NCBI GenBank assembly: GCA_006503475.1
Contig: RSEH01000311.1
Location: 1-50,697, forward strand
DNA length: 50,697 bases
Reading direction: 5' to 3'
DNA from: Stentor roeselii
Taxonomy: Eukaryota; Ciliophora; Heterotrichea; Heterotrichida; Stentoridae
In this document: positions 37,606-46,859 of the stretch, piece after piece
How the letters are laid out: the number at the start of each line of letters is the position of its first letter
How positions within the stretch are numbered: position 1 is the stretch's first letter
Notes under the pieces: generated by a model
What the model was told of the DNA's origin: nothing
What the model saw: only the letters and a program-made list of their open reading frames with translations
Database searches by the model: none
Made by a program: the position numbers and the translations under genes

Positions 37606-38173
37606 TTGTTTAATTATTGTGCGATGGATATTATTGAAAGGTTGCGGGAAATATAGATGGAGTTTGTAAAGAAATTTTTGGGGGTTTGTGGATAAGGAAT
37701 CTCTTGTTCTGAATCATTCAGTCTAAATTAATCTACCTAAGGGCTTGGCTTCACTAAGCCATTCATTATAAAACAATATAGTACAAAAAAATAACTAAAA
37801 ACCCTCAAGAAATCAACCTAGGCTTAGAAAAATTAACCAGATTAGCTAAAATAATTCAAAGATAAAATAAATTTTGCTTTAAAATACACAAAATTTTTAT
37901 TTATAAAATATTCAAAAAACAATTGACTACCCTCTAAAATCGTTTCGATTTTATGAACCAATACAAATCTTTCAATCTACCTCCAAATACCATTCTAATA
38001 AACCAAGATATAATCAATACAATTCAAGGTGTTATTTTTATACAAAAATATTTTTATTTCAAACAACTAAACACAACTTTTTACCCAAATTTCTAAATTT
38101 ATAACACATCTTTAAAATCCACAATTCCTTACAATCTAGGTACTTTAAATATCCCTCTTCAGCTCTATCAATA
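37606..38173. other. Divergent spacer with a strand-composition switch
   Basis: No gene. About 37,606-37,700 is G-rich on the plus strand (upstream of the minus-strand gene); from about 37,780 on it is G-poor and C-containing (upstream of the plus-strand gene). Confidence 0.6.
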
Positions 38174-38773
38174 ATGATAAAAAAAATAGCTAGAACAATA
38201 GTCAACTATTATGAAGTACTAGGCATTGACATCGACTCAAACAACTTAGAAATAAAAAAAGCCTACTATTCCCTAGTAAAAAAGTACCACCCTGATGCCT
38301 CAGGTGAAGAAATGACTGAAAAGTTCAGACTAATCAGTGAAGCATATACAACATTAATGGACATAGACAAAAAAATAACATACGACCAGCAACTCGCAGC
38401 AGAAATCGGAGGCAAAACAGTGAATGATTCAGATTTCAAACCAGATGAATCTCCTTACACAAAGTTTTGGGATAAAACCAACAACAAGCAATTTTTCAAC
38501 GCTTACGAAATGAAGAGAAAAGAGTTTCTAAGAGACTACCGCGAACAACTCTTAGATAAAAAAACACCTCTCGTTCAAAAGATGAGAGAAGACAACACAA
38601 ACAATGTAATGTTCGGAGTTTTGATATATGGGACGATAATCGCTTACCTTCTCACAAAACTGACAGAAAATAGAGGAACGAAGGAAGAAATTGATTATAA
38701 CAGAAAAATTCAAACAGAGATTTTCAAGATCGAAAAGGAAAAAGCTCAAACCAGAGCTGATACATACAAATAG
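38174..38773 (+). CDS. J-domain protein with one TM helix, 199 aa
   Basis: J domain at about 10-75: NYYEVLGIDIDSNNLEIKKA, YHPDA with the HPD (39-41) that stimulates Hsp70 ATPase, and EKFRLISEAYTTLMD. One TM helix (about 155-172, MFGVLIYGTIIAYLL) near the end, then a charged tail. The first residues (MIKKIARTI) could be a short mitochondrial presequence. Probably an organelle-membrane co-chaperone. Confidence 0.85.
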   Translation: MIKKIARTIVNYYEVLGIDIDSNNLEIKKAYYSLVKKYHPDASGEEMTEKFRLISEAYTTLMDIDKKITYDQQLAAEIGGKTVNDSDFKPDESPYTKFWDKTNNKQFFNAYEMKRKEFLRDYREQLLDKKTPLVQKMREDNTNNVMFGVLIYGTIIAYLLTKLTENRGTKEEIDYNRKIQTEIFKIEKEKAQTRADTYK

Positions 38774-38787
38774 TTAATTTTCAATAA

Positions 38788-39741
38788 ATGGAAAAAAAAC
38801 TTTCTGTTCATCTTGACAAGTCATCAGAAGAACGTCTTTCAGATACTTTAAATGTGCAGGTCAATAATGATGATACTCATTTTGCCGTCGGATGTGCAGA
38901 TGGGCAAGTTCGTTTATATACTTTATCAACTTGCCATTTAGTTAGGACCTTGAATTGCCGCGTAAATACTGAAACTCCTGCAGTGACCTCAGTTCGATGG
39001 AGACCAAGTCGTGGGGGTACACAAAATGTGCTGATTGCAACCACTGGTGATGGGTCTGTCTCTCATTGGCATGCGACTTCCGGGAAACTTATGGATAGGT
39101 TTCAGCTTCCTTACACCCAGGTGCTCAGTTCAGACATCACAGTCTCTGGGTTAAAATTCGCATTAGGCTGTTCAGATAACAGTGTAAAAGTCTTCGACGA
39201 AAACTCACGAACCCATCTTCTCAGTTTCGAGCCAGGCCGAGGTTCGCGCTTAGGCCACAGCAACAGAATTTTCTCAGTAAAGTGGCTTGATGATAACTTA
39301 ATCCTCAGTGGAGGGTGGGACTCAAACGTGATCCTTTGGGACACTCGCAGTGGAAGACCAGCTGGGGGCTTTTTTGGTCCTTTAGTCGCTGGTGAAAGCA
39401 TCGATTTCGATGCGGGGCTCGTTTATGTTGGAAGCTATGAAGGTAAAGACCAGCTTCAAGTCTGGGACTTGAGAAGCTTTGAAAGTGTTGAGAAAATTTG
39501 TATTGGCAATGGAAAGGCTTATTGTTTAAGGTTTTCTAATGATTTGGATAGAAAAATACTTGCTGTTGGAAATACTGGAGAATTTCCTGTTGTTGCTTTT
39601 TGGAAAAATGGACTTAATAGGGCTGATGCGGTCTTTGGGGATAGTGCTGTTTATTGTCTTGATTTTTGTAAGGGGAAGGATAAATTTGTCACGGTTAATA
39701 CTGAACATTTGATTAGTATTTTTGATTTTAATGAAAGTTAA
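38788..39741 (+). CDS. WD40-repeat protein B, 317 aa
   Basis: Paralogue of the WD40 gene at 31572, in opposite orientation about 6 kb away. Blades read HFAVGCADGQVRLY, SVRWRPS, IATTGDGSVSHWHATSGKL, KFALGCSDNSVKVFD, SVKWLDDNLILSGGWDSNVIL and DQLQVWDLRSFE. One propeller, nearly no extensions. Starts 14 bp after the J-domain gene. Confidence 0.88.
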   Translation: MEKKLSVHLDKSSEERLSDTLNVQVNNDDTHFAVGCADGQVRLYTLSTCHLVRTLNCRVNTETPAVTSVRWRPSRGGTQNVLIATTGDGSVSHWHATSGKLMDRFQLPYTQVLSSDITVSGLKFALGCSDNSVKVFDENSRTHLLSFEPGRGSRLGHSNRIFSVKWLDDNLILSGGWDSNVILWDTRSGRPAGGFFGPLVAGESIDFDAGLVYVGSYEGKDQLQVWDLRSFESVEKICIGNGKAYCLRFSNDLDRKILAVGNTGEFPVVAFWKNGLNRADAVFGDSAVYCLDFCKGKDKFVTVNTEHLISIFDFNES

Positions 39742-39933
39742 TGCGGTCGCTTTTTACTTTATGGGTTTTAGATATTGTTAATTTAATTTTCATAGAGATT
39801 GATTTATGAATTTTCGATTGTTTTGTAAGTTTGGTCATTTTTGGTTTGAAGTTTATTATATTAGTTATTAGTCAAAATTCAATATTAAAAGATACTATTT
39901 GTATTTTTTTATTTAATTTGTAGTTTGTGTGTA

Positions 39934-40005
39934 TCAGAAGTAGCTCAGAGGTAGAGCATTTGTATTCCAAACCGAAGGCCCTAGGTTCGATTCCTAGCTT
40001 CTGAC
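39934..40005 (+). tRNA. tRNA-like gene 1, possible anticodon TCC
   Basis: 72 nt. The acceptor TCAGAAG pairs fully with CTTCTGA; the D arm is GCTC/GAGC; the T arm is CTAGG-TTCGATT-CCTAG; C is at the discriminator position; and a T run follows (pol III stop). A box (TAGCTCAGAGGTAGAGC) and B box (GGTTCGATTCC) are good. The anticodon arm TTTGT/ACCGA has a T-C mismatch in a 7-nt loop (ATTCCAA, giving TCC, Gly). An 8-nt loop with a shifted 3' strand is the other reading. Isotype uncertain: C73 is unusual for eukaryotic tRNA-Gly. Confidence 0.65.
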
Positions 40006-40142
40006 CTTTTTCTTTATAAATTCTGGTAATATTTGGAAATATTCAGTTATATTGAATTTAAGAGTGAACAATATTATATTATTGATATCTTGATAGATAT
40101 TTTAGAGTGGATATTAGTATAGAGATAGTATTTATGCTATGT

Positions 40143-40214
40143 TCAGAAGTAGCTCAGGGGTAGAGCGTTTGTCGGACACACCAAAGGTCCTAGGTTCGAT
40201 TCCTAGCTTCTGAC
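40143..40214 (+). tRNA. tRNA-like gene 2, abnormal anticodon loop
   Basis: Same length, acceptor, D stem and T arm as the gene 137 bp upstream, and a T run downstream. The anticodon loop differs (CGGACAC versus ATTCCAA) and has G, not T, at position 33. The 7-nt reading gives GAC (Val); a shifted reading puts T33 before CGG (Pro, which would suit C73) but breaks the stems. May be a tRNA pseudogene or a non-standard tRNA. Confidence 0.5.
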
Positions 40215-40692
40215 TCATTTATTTTTTATTTAAAATATTGGTTTGAGAATGAATGTATTTGGAAAACTATCTGAATATCTTGAATTAAACTTATCATTAG
40301 AGCATCAATTAATTGAAATACTTTACGAAACTATTAATAATAGAAATTCATTAAAATTAGATAATAAAAAATAGCTAAAGAATAACCAGATCATATCCAG
40401 ATTCAGAGTGAAGGAATAATTGAATTCAAAGAAACAATAGAAATATAAATGATCGAAAATCGATAAAATCAACTTCAATTTTAAATCCTTGAACACGTGA
40501 AAATCAATAAAAATTCCATGAAATATTCTAATTTCTGTATCTCAAACACCAAACTAAACCTTTTAAACCCATAATAATTCCATAAAACACACAAACTGAT
40601 ATAAATCCCTTTGTTATTTCCTCTCACCTTATTCCTAAATCCAAAAAACCATTCTCTATAAATCAATTCTCCCCAACAATAATTTAAATTAA

Positions 40693-41316
40693 ATGCAAAC
40701 ATCTCTACTCCAAATAGAACTTCAATCATACTGCGAAAAACTAGAGCGACAGCTTCGAATAATGCAAGAAGAAAAATTTGCTCTATCCAAATTACTAGAA
40801 GAAAAAGACAGAAACTTCCAATCAATTCAAAGCCAGCTTCATTCCTTGAAACGTCGAATCCATCATCACAAGTCCGCCTGGGTGCAAATCGCTGAAGACA
40901 ACAAACTCTTAAAAAATCAGCTTTTAATTATCAGTCCCGAGTCTTCAAACGAGAAAGACTTTCTCAAGTTTCACTTGGAATTTCTTTTGAAAAAGATCTA
41001 TACAGGAGTTTCTAGTTCAACTCAAAAGAACTATGTGCTAAGTTTGTTAAACAATGATAAATACTTCGCTTGTTTGCAGGAAGTTGTATTGGGAACTATC
41101 GGATTTTTTGAAGAAGACTCAGAAAAATCGTTTACTTATTCTCATTCTGGGAAAAATCTTTCAGCGCATAGCATTGAGAAAGCGATTTCTCCTATTGTTA
41201 ATAAGAATTATAGCGAGGATGATGAAGAAATTGATAAATTTTTAGATGAAAGTAAAGTTTTGTTGAGAACTCTGGATAAACAATGTGAAAAATTGAGATT
41301 TAGTCGGAAGGAATAG
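40693..41316 (+). CDS. Coiled-coil protein, 207 aa
   Basis: N-terminal coiled coil (about 5-80: SYCEKLERQLRIMQEEKFAL, EEKDRNFQSIQSQLHSL), a central helical part (EFLLKKIYTGVSSSTQK), and an acidic C-terminal region with DDEEIDKFLDESKVLL. No family recognised. Confidence 0.7.
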   Translation: MQTSLLQIELQSYCEKLERQLRIMQEEKFALSKLLEEKDRNFQSIQSQLHSLKRRIHHHKSAWVQIAEDNKLLKNQLLIISPESSNEKDFLKFHLEFLLKKIYTGVSSSTQKNYVLSLLNNDKYFACLQEVVLGTIGFFEEDSEKSFTYSHSGKNLSAHSIEKAISPIVNKNYSEDDEEIDKFLDESKVLLRTLDKQCEKLRFSRKE

Positions 41317-42225
41317 AGTTTAGAAAATAGTAAATATCTCTTTCTTGAAGAAATAATAGAGTTAGGTGGGTTGTGGATATTTTTGAATTTTTCATTACTA
41401 CAGAGGGGTGAATACCTGATTTTATAAAAAATATTTACAGTATTGTTGAAAAATTGGAATTCCTTGTTTCTATTAGTCTGCTATGCAAGGCCTAAGGGTT
41501 ATTGAGGGGACGATTACTGATTTTGTCTCAATTTTTCATAGTTTTTGAGGTTTTTGCATTTTTACTCTTCGGTGCTGTAGGCAAGGTTTGAGAAACATTC
41601 ACAGTTTTAGGTATTTTTCTTTAACGACTGCAGACTGTGGCGAGACTTTAAGTTGGTTAAGTTCGTGTGTGTTTTTTTATTATTGACTGCGCGGCTAATT
41701 CGGTTAGAGTGAGCAGAAGGTTTAAACAAAATTTTTGGAATTAGGAACTTGGAGAGTCTTTGAGAAAAGTTTTAAATAAAATTGAATTACATTAAAGTCA
41801 CTATTTTTTGAGATATTGTTAGGTTTCAAAAGTATGGGTTCAGTATATTCAGAAAAAAGGATCTAGAAATGATTGAAGAATACTTTTAAAGGATTTATTG
41901 ACAAAAAAGAATAATTTATTTTAAGATATATTTTGGAGGTCGATTTTATGAGTCATCATTTTAATGAAATTTTAATATATGGTACAAGTGATCTTTTTAA
42001 ATTTTGATAAATTAGGATATTAAGGATCTGATTCAATTAAATTCAATACTGATTTACTTTTTATTCTATTATTATTTAATCTGAACATGTTTGCGACTTT
42101 AACAGCTTTGTTTAGACGATTCAATATCTGATAATTTTTATTAAATATTGAATTTTTTTAAACTTTTATAGTTTATAGCTTATTTGATCACTCTTAAGAC
42201 TAAAGACTATTATTGATTAAACTAA
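41317..42225. other. Spacer with a GC-enriched, non-coding stretch
   Basis: Between two convergent genes. About 41,480-41,720 is richer in G and C than usual spacers, without an open frame on either strand. It has short inverted repeats (TTGAG...CTCAA near 41,500-41,533; CTAA-TTCGG-TTAG near 41,696) and a T-rich AATTTTTC near 41,530. It could hold a structured RNA; I cannot assign it. Confidence 0.35.
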
Positions 42226-43923
42226 CTAAGCTTCGAAATCCTTTTCAGCTTGTTTTGGAGCTGTCAACATGTTCGAAAGGATTTCTTTAGTATATTTGAG
42301 TCGTTTCGTCATTTCCTGATTAGTACTTTCAAGAGCGTTGCTCAGAGGATAAGTATTTCGCTCACCTTTCTTGTTCACATAGGTTACCATGCGAGTTTCA
42401 GAGGAGAGAATGATCTCAGTGTGATCCTGGAAGTTAACCTGCACAATCTTATTCGAAAGTCTAAACATAATCGCATGTCTAGTTTTCATCCACTTTTTTA
42501 CATAAATATTTCCAAATTCCCCTTCCTCATGTTTTTCTTCTCCAGTTTCTTGTTTCACATCTCCTTCCAAATAGCTTCTAAAATGCTGCAACAAAGTAAC
42601 TTTCTTCTGCAATTCTTTCGGATAATCAGTCAACAAATGTTCAGTGACCACATCTTGTCTATCAGGTCCTTTTCTTTCCAGATACTTGAACTTATCACCA
42701 GCAGGCGACAGTAAAATTTTAGTCGAGTCATTAAAAAAGACTCCAGTAGATCCATTTGAAAGAAGGTACCCAAGTCCATACTTACTTGAATAATCGACCC
42801 ACTTCTTAACCCAGATCTCATTAGTCGAGGTGATAACAGACCTAGCAGGCATTTTATTCGTATCTTCCTTAGCCCTAGGCATTCTTTCCGTATTTCCAAG
42901 ATCACTTCTTCCAGTAGTTTTATTGTTTAGTGCAGGGGTCGTTTCTGTGAGTCTTATGTTGGTAGTGGACTGAGCCGAAGGCAAGAACTGTCTCAAGTAA
43001 GAAGCTGAAGGGGGACAGGCCAAAGTACTGGGCGGTAAAAGCTTAGGGATACTGTTTCCTTGATGAAAAAACTCATGAGCCAAGATCTCATTCAAAGTCG
43101 GTCGCTTCGCAGGGTCAGTCACCAGTATTCGCGTGATAAGATTTTTACTAGGTTCAGAAAGTGCGATATTCTCTGGAAATGAATAAGCATTCATCCTGAT
43201 CCTTCTATAAGTAGTCTTCACATCTGAAGTCTCAAAAGGAGGCTTTCCTACCAACAAGGTATAAGCCACAACACCCAAACTCCAAATATCCACCTCATAA
43301 GAATGTCCTACTTTTCCATCAAGTACCTCAGGCGCAATATAATTCGGAGTTCCACAAATAGTTCTTTTCTTTTCTCCATCAAATTCCAATTTCGTTGCCA
43401 ATCCAAAGTCTCCTATTTTTATTTCCATCTTATCAGACAAGAAGAAATTTCCTAGTTTCAAGTCCCTATGAATGACTTTATGTGCATGAAGGTAGTTTAA
43501 AGCTGAAATAACTTGCTGAAGATAACACTGGACCTCAAGTTCCGTGAGTCTTTTTCTTCTTCGAAGCAACTCGTTCATGGTCTGGTTGGTGCAGAGCTCC
43601 AACAGAATGTACACGTTTTCCTGGTCCTCAAAAAAGTGCTCGAAGCCGACGATGTTCGGATGATGCAACGAACGGTGGATCTTGATTTCAGTCATCAGCT
43701 TTTGTTTTGCACGACTCTTGGTCAGAGAAGCCTTTGGGACTATTTTCGCTGCCGTCAACTTGCGAGTTTCAGTACTGCAGAACTCGTAGCACCGGGCAAA
43801 ACCTCCTTTACCGAGGAACCGGCCTTTTGAGTACTGACGAATCGCGATTTCACCGTTCACTCGAACGATTTTTTCTTCGATGATTGCTGGTTGATCTGGA
43901 TCTTCTGCTTTACGACTGGTCAT
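42226..43923 (-). CDS. Polo-like kinase, 565 aa
   Basis: Kinase domain about 30-290: GKGGFA (38-43), AAK with Lys60, HRDLKLGN (152-159), DFG (172-174), and a T-loop TICGTPNYIAPEV where Thr188 is the activation site (like PLK1 T210). GKGGFA with Ala instead of the third Gly is typical of PLKs. Two polo boxes follow: IWVKKWVDYSSKYGLGYLLS (about 375-450) and IYVKKWMKTRHAIMFRLSN (about 475-550), which bind phosphopeptides. The double polo box puts it with PLK1-3, not PLK4. Expected role in division and basal-body or cortical events. Confidence 0.95.
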   Translation of the reverse strand: MTSRKAEDPDQPAIIEEKIVRVNGEIAIRQYSKGRFLGKGGFARCYEFCSTETRKLTAAKIVPKASLTKSRAKQKLMTEIKIHRSLHHPNIVGFEHFFEDQENVYILLELCTNQTMNELLRRRKRLTELEVQCYLQQVISALNYLHAHKVIHRDLKLGNFFLSDKMEIKIGDFGLATKLEFDGEKKRTICGTPNYIAPEVLDGKVGHSYEVDIWSLGVVAYTLLVGKPPFETSDVKTTYRRIRMNAYSFPENIALSEPSKNLITRILVTDPAKRPTLNEILAHEFFHQGNSIPKLLPPSTLACPPSASYLRQFLPSAQSTTNIRLTETTPALNNKTTGRSDLGNTERMPRAKEDTNKMPARSVITSTNEIWVKKWVDYSSKYGLGYLLSNGSTGVFFNDSTKILLSPAGDKFKYLERKGPDRQDVVTEHLLTDYPKELQKKVTLLQHFRSYLEGDVKQETGEEKHEEGEFGNIYVKKWMKTRHAIMFRLSNKIVQVNFQDHTEIILSSETRMVTYVNKKGERNTYPLSNALESTNQEMTKRLKYTKEILSNMLTAPKQAEKDFEA

Positions 43924-44107
43924 TTTAAATATAAATGGATTGCATTTGGTTTGAATATTAGAATATCAGAAGGTTTTTTGCTTTGGAGTTGAGGAGAGTG
44001 GGTTTGGAGATTTGGAGATTTGGGGAGAATGGTGCAGGGGTTGGTAATAGAAAATGGATTATGGATTTTTGGATTTTGGTTAGGGAAAATAATTTCTTAG
44101 ATAAATT

Positions 44108-44686
44108 TTAGTTTCTTCTGAAAAAATTCAAAAAACCTGATCGGCTTGTACTTGGTACTTTTCCCTGCCCCATGTTTGAAATCACTGGAGGAGGGCTTGA
44201 AAACAACTTAGCAATACCCACAGGTTTCTGCACAGAAGGCATCAGTTTGCTTTTCTTCACTTTTTCTATCTCTCTTTTCACAGCTTCAATTTTTTTATTC
44301 GAACAAGAGATATTCCTATCAATCACTTCAATTTTTTCTTTCAGTTCATCCAGTAAAATCTTAGAAGAGTTAAACTTTCTCTGTTCATCAAGCAGTTTTC
44401 TTTCAACTTCAGAGTTATATCTTTCTTGTGCAGTGATTTTCCGAGAATCGCTTATTTCGTTTGACTTTATAAACTTCTGCTCAATTGCACGGTCACGGTC
44501 GTGAGTCAAGGATTTCAGCTGGTCTGATAAAACTTTTTTACTGGTTTGAAGAGAGAGTTTTTCGGCGAGTTGATGGTCGATGGACTCTTTGATGATTTTT
44601 AAATTGTTTTTTACTTTGGAAAGGTCTTGAAGTAACTTGGATCTGAATGGTGATTACCTGTTGTTGTTGTTTAGGTCTTGTGACAT
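44108..44686 (-). CDS. Coiled-coil protein with one 15-nt intron, 187 aa
   Basis: Exon 1 (44686-44658) encodes MSQDLNNNN; the intron GTAATCACCATTCAG spans 44657-44643; exon 2 continues RSKLLQDLSKVKNNLKIIKE to TAA at 44108. Coiled coil about 10-140, then a disordered tail with SSPPPVIS and a final GFLNFFRRN. Not recognised. It starts 20 bp after the upstream gene's stop. Confidence 0.7.
44643..44657 (-). other. 15-nt intron
   Basis: GTAATCACCATTCAG, phase 2, giving AGG TAA if retained. Without it, the long frame has no ATG. Confidence 0.8.
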
Positions 44687-44706
44687 GATGGTTTATGAGA
44701 ATTAGA

Positions 44707-45231
44707 TTAGTTAAAGAACTGAGGATTACTAGGATAAATCCGTGTCGCTCCAGTAATAATATTATACCCAGAGTTCATTTTTCCATCAAGATGTCTCATC
44801 CTTAGCCCATGCCGAAATCTCTGATTATCATCTTTCTCCTTCAAATCATTTCCCTGTCTCGTGGGGTCATAGTCAAGAGTAATAACATTATAAGCTTCAC
44901 TTCCAAAGTTCTTCTGCCCCTGTTTCCAAACGGACCTCTTAATCTCCAACTTTTCAATATCCTTTTTAAACTCCGCCTCAACAGCCTGTCGTCTTCCCGC
45001 TTCCTGCAAGACTTTAAACTCTCTTTTCTTGTTAAACATTTCAAGTTTCTTCTGATTTTCAGCAATTCTGCGATTTCTCTCTTCACTTGCGAAGTCCTTA
45101 TTAAAATCCATCTGTTGATACTCTTTAAAAATGACAGAAGCGACATGATCACGTTGTTGAGGAGCAGACAAAAACACTCTTTTCCCATTTTTGATATCAG
45201 GGCAAGAGTTAACAGAGTAAAACTGATTCAT
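44707..45231 (-). CDS. Hypothetical protein, possibly ciliary, 174 aa
   Basis: Charged helical middle (about 50-110, EERNRRIAENQKKLEMFNKK) followed by two similar motifs, EAYNVITLDYDPTRQGN and NSGYNIITGATRIYP, about 40 residues apart. YN-I-TG motifs of this sort occur in some flagellar proteins, but I cannot name a family. The ATG follows TTATA. Confidence 0.65.
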   Translation of the reverse strand: MNQFYSVNSCPDIKNGKRVFLSAPQQRDHVASVIFKEYQQMDFNKDFASEERNRRIAENQKKLEMFNKKREFKVLQEAGRRQAVEAEFKKDIEKLEIKRSVWKQGQKNFGSEAYNVITLDYDPTRQGNDLKEKDDNQRFRHGLRMRHLDGKMNSGYNIITGATRIYPSNPQFFN

Positions 45232-45236
45232 TATAA
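45229..45236 (-). promoter_or_regulatory. TTATAATG start-site element
   Basis: TATA overlaps the ATG of the 174-aa gene on the minus strand. Confidence 0.45.
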
Positions 45237-45270
45237 AACCAAGAAATTATCATAAAATGTCAAAAATTAT

Positions 45271-46779
45271 TTACATTTTTCTTTCAGGCAACAACTTCAA
45301 TTGACTCGGGCTGTCTTTCCACGCATCTCGAAGGACTTCAACGGCTTCTAAAACCTTTTGACGAATCGCTGTTCGATCTCTCATAAGTTTGGTAAGTGCC
45401 AAATGGTCCATTTCAAGCAGCATTCCAGTGATTTTCCCAGCGACTAGTTCATTTGAGTTACAAACAACGATCTGAAAGAGCTGCTCGCCGATTAGTTCTC
45501 TGCTGATTTGAGGAGGTTGACGAAAAATTGGAATTTGAAGTTTTCTGGGAAGGACAACTGGAAGTGGTTTGAAGGTGAAAGAGTTTTCAGAGATAAAAGT
45601 GTTGTTCTTTAAGTCGAGGTGCTTTTTTCTTAAAGACTTTTCCATGATGCTGAGTCTTAGTTCTTTTCTAGGAATCCACCTGGCGACGAAGAGACGGATT
45701 CCTTCGATAGTCTTTTCTGGCAGGTCTTTCAAGGCCTTGGTTGCTGAACTTTCGAATTCAAAACAGACAAAAGCCACACCTTTTGACTGATATTCTTTTA
45801 TCATCTCACCTTCAACACTGTACTTGATATGTTCATTCATCAAAACTTTCACAGAAGTGATATTTCCATATTCCTTGCAAATATCACTTAACTTTTTCTC
45901 ACAAACTGAAAAATGAAGGTTTTTGATGTACAAGTTTTTTAACTTCCACTCCATTATCTGCTTCTGGTACTGCTCTTTTAACCACCCTCGTCGAACTGCA
46001 CGTGACATGTGAGGAGCTACGTACCATTCATGTCCTTCTTCTTTCAAGCCGTGCATTTCAAGACAGGCTTTCTGAGCATCGCTTTCATTTTTAAAGGAAA
46101 TAAAACCGAAAGATCTGTCAAGGCTTTGAAACTTGCTGCTTATCACACCGACTGATATGATTTCGCCGAATTTGATGAAAAGGGAACGGATTGAGGCCTG
46201 GTCGTGATGAGGAGGAAAGTTTTTTATGTATAAATTCGTTTTGTTTGAAAAGTGACGACTTGTGACTGGAAGATATTCGCAGACTGAAAGAATTGAATCG
46301 TCCCATTTTGAGTTGTTCATTGATTTTATCGCGTTTTTTGCTTGGAATTCATGGTCGAACTGGATGAAACCGTAACCCAATACTTGGCCTGATGGGCTGT
46401 AGGCTAGCTTTGAAGAGATTATCAGTCCGAATGGACTGAACTTCTGCTCTAAGGACTGAACGTTCACTGATGGTGGAAGGTTTTTGATGAAGATGTTGGC
46501 GTGAGGGTCTCGATCTTTGGTGACTTTGCAAACCCGAATGACACTATTCAAAAGTTTTGACCCATTGAGTTCCCTCCTGACCTTCATAGGTAAAGAATGA
46601 TCCTTATACGATATAAACGCAAACGACTTATTACCCGAAGAGTGACTTCTGACAAGTTTGATACTAGAGACCTCACCTTGGGTCTTGAATAAGTTGAACA
46701 AGTCGATTTCCCGAACAGAGGAGTCCAAGTCTCCGACATAAAGCTGAGAAAGGTTGCTAAGCAACGGATATGCTAACAT
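45271..46779 (-). CDS. Poly(A)-binding protein-like, four RRMs plus MLLE, 502 aa
   Basis: I place the start at ATG 46779, directly after TTATA, giving MLAYPLLSNLSQLYVGDL like other PABPs; an in-frame ATG at 46827 would add 16 residues. RRM1 LYVGDLDSSVRE, RRM2 IFIKNLPPSVN, RRM3 LYIKNFPPHHDQ and RRM4 LYIKNLHFSVCE have RNP1 motifs KSFAFISY, GYGFIQF, SFGFISF and GVAFVCF. The C-terminal MLLE/PABC domain is clear (IGEQLFQIVV, KITGMLLEMD). The linker before it is short, about 60 residues. Binds poly(A) tails and translation factors. Divergent in RRM1 and RRM3, so a specialised paralogue is possible. Confidence 0.9.
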   Translation of the reverse strand: MLAYPLLSNLSQLYVGDLDSSVREIDLFNLFKTQGEVSSIKLVRSHSSGNKSFAFISYKDHSLPMKVRRELNGSKLLNSVIRVCKVTKDRDPHANIFIKNLPPSVNVQSLEQKFSPFGLIISSKLAYSPSGQVLGYGFIQFDHEFQAKNAIKSMNNSKWDDSILSVCEYLPVTSRHFSNKTNLYIKNFPPHHDQASIRSLFIKFGEIISVGVISSKFQSLDRSFGFISFKNESDAQKACLEMHGLKEEGHEWYVAPHMSRAVRRGWLKEQYQKQIMEWKLKNLYIKNLHFSVCEKKLSDICKEYGNITSVKVLMNEHIKYSVEGEMIKEYQSKGVAFVCFEFESSATKALKDLPEKTIEGIRLFVARWIPRKELRLSIMEKSLRKKHLDLKNNTFISENSFTFKPLPVVLPRKLQIPIFRQPPQISRELIGEQLFQIVVCNSNELVAGKITGMLLEMDHLALTKLMRDRTAIRQKVLEAVEVLRDAWKDSPSQLKLLPERKM

Positions 46780-46784
46780 TATAA
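46777..46784 (-). promoter_or_regulatory. TTATAATG start-site element
   Basis: Minus strand, joined to the second ATG of the PABP-like gene. This supports that ATG as the real start. Confidence 0.45.
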
Positions 46785-46859
46785 CCTTTTTTCCTAACGT
46801 CAATTTATAGTGAAAAAATGGAGTCATTAGACAGAGGCATTAGCTATGGAAAAATGAAG

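Larger units (their letters stand above)
39742..40692. other. Spacer holding two tRNA-like genes
   Basis: Apart from the tRNA-like genes, no open frame. About 40,480-40,690 is G-poor and C-containing ahead of the next plus-strand gene. Confidence 0.6.

Noticed and set aside
41480-41720. U4, U5, U6, SRP or telomerase RNA gene
   Set aside because: I compared the stretch with the conserved cores I know (U5 loop, U6 ACAGAGA, SRP domain, a template for CCCTAACA-type repeats) and found no match.
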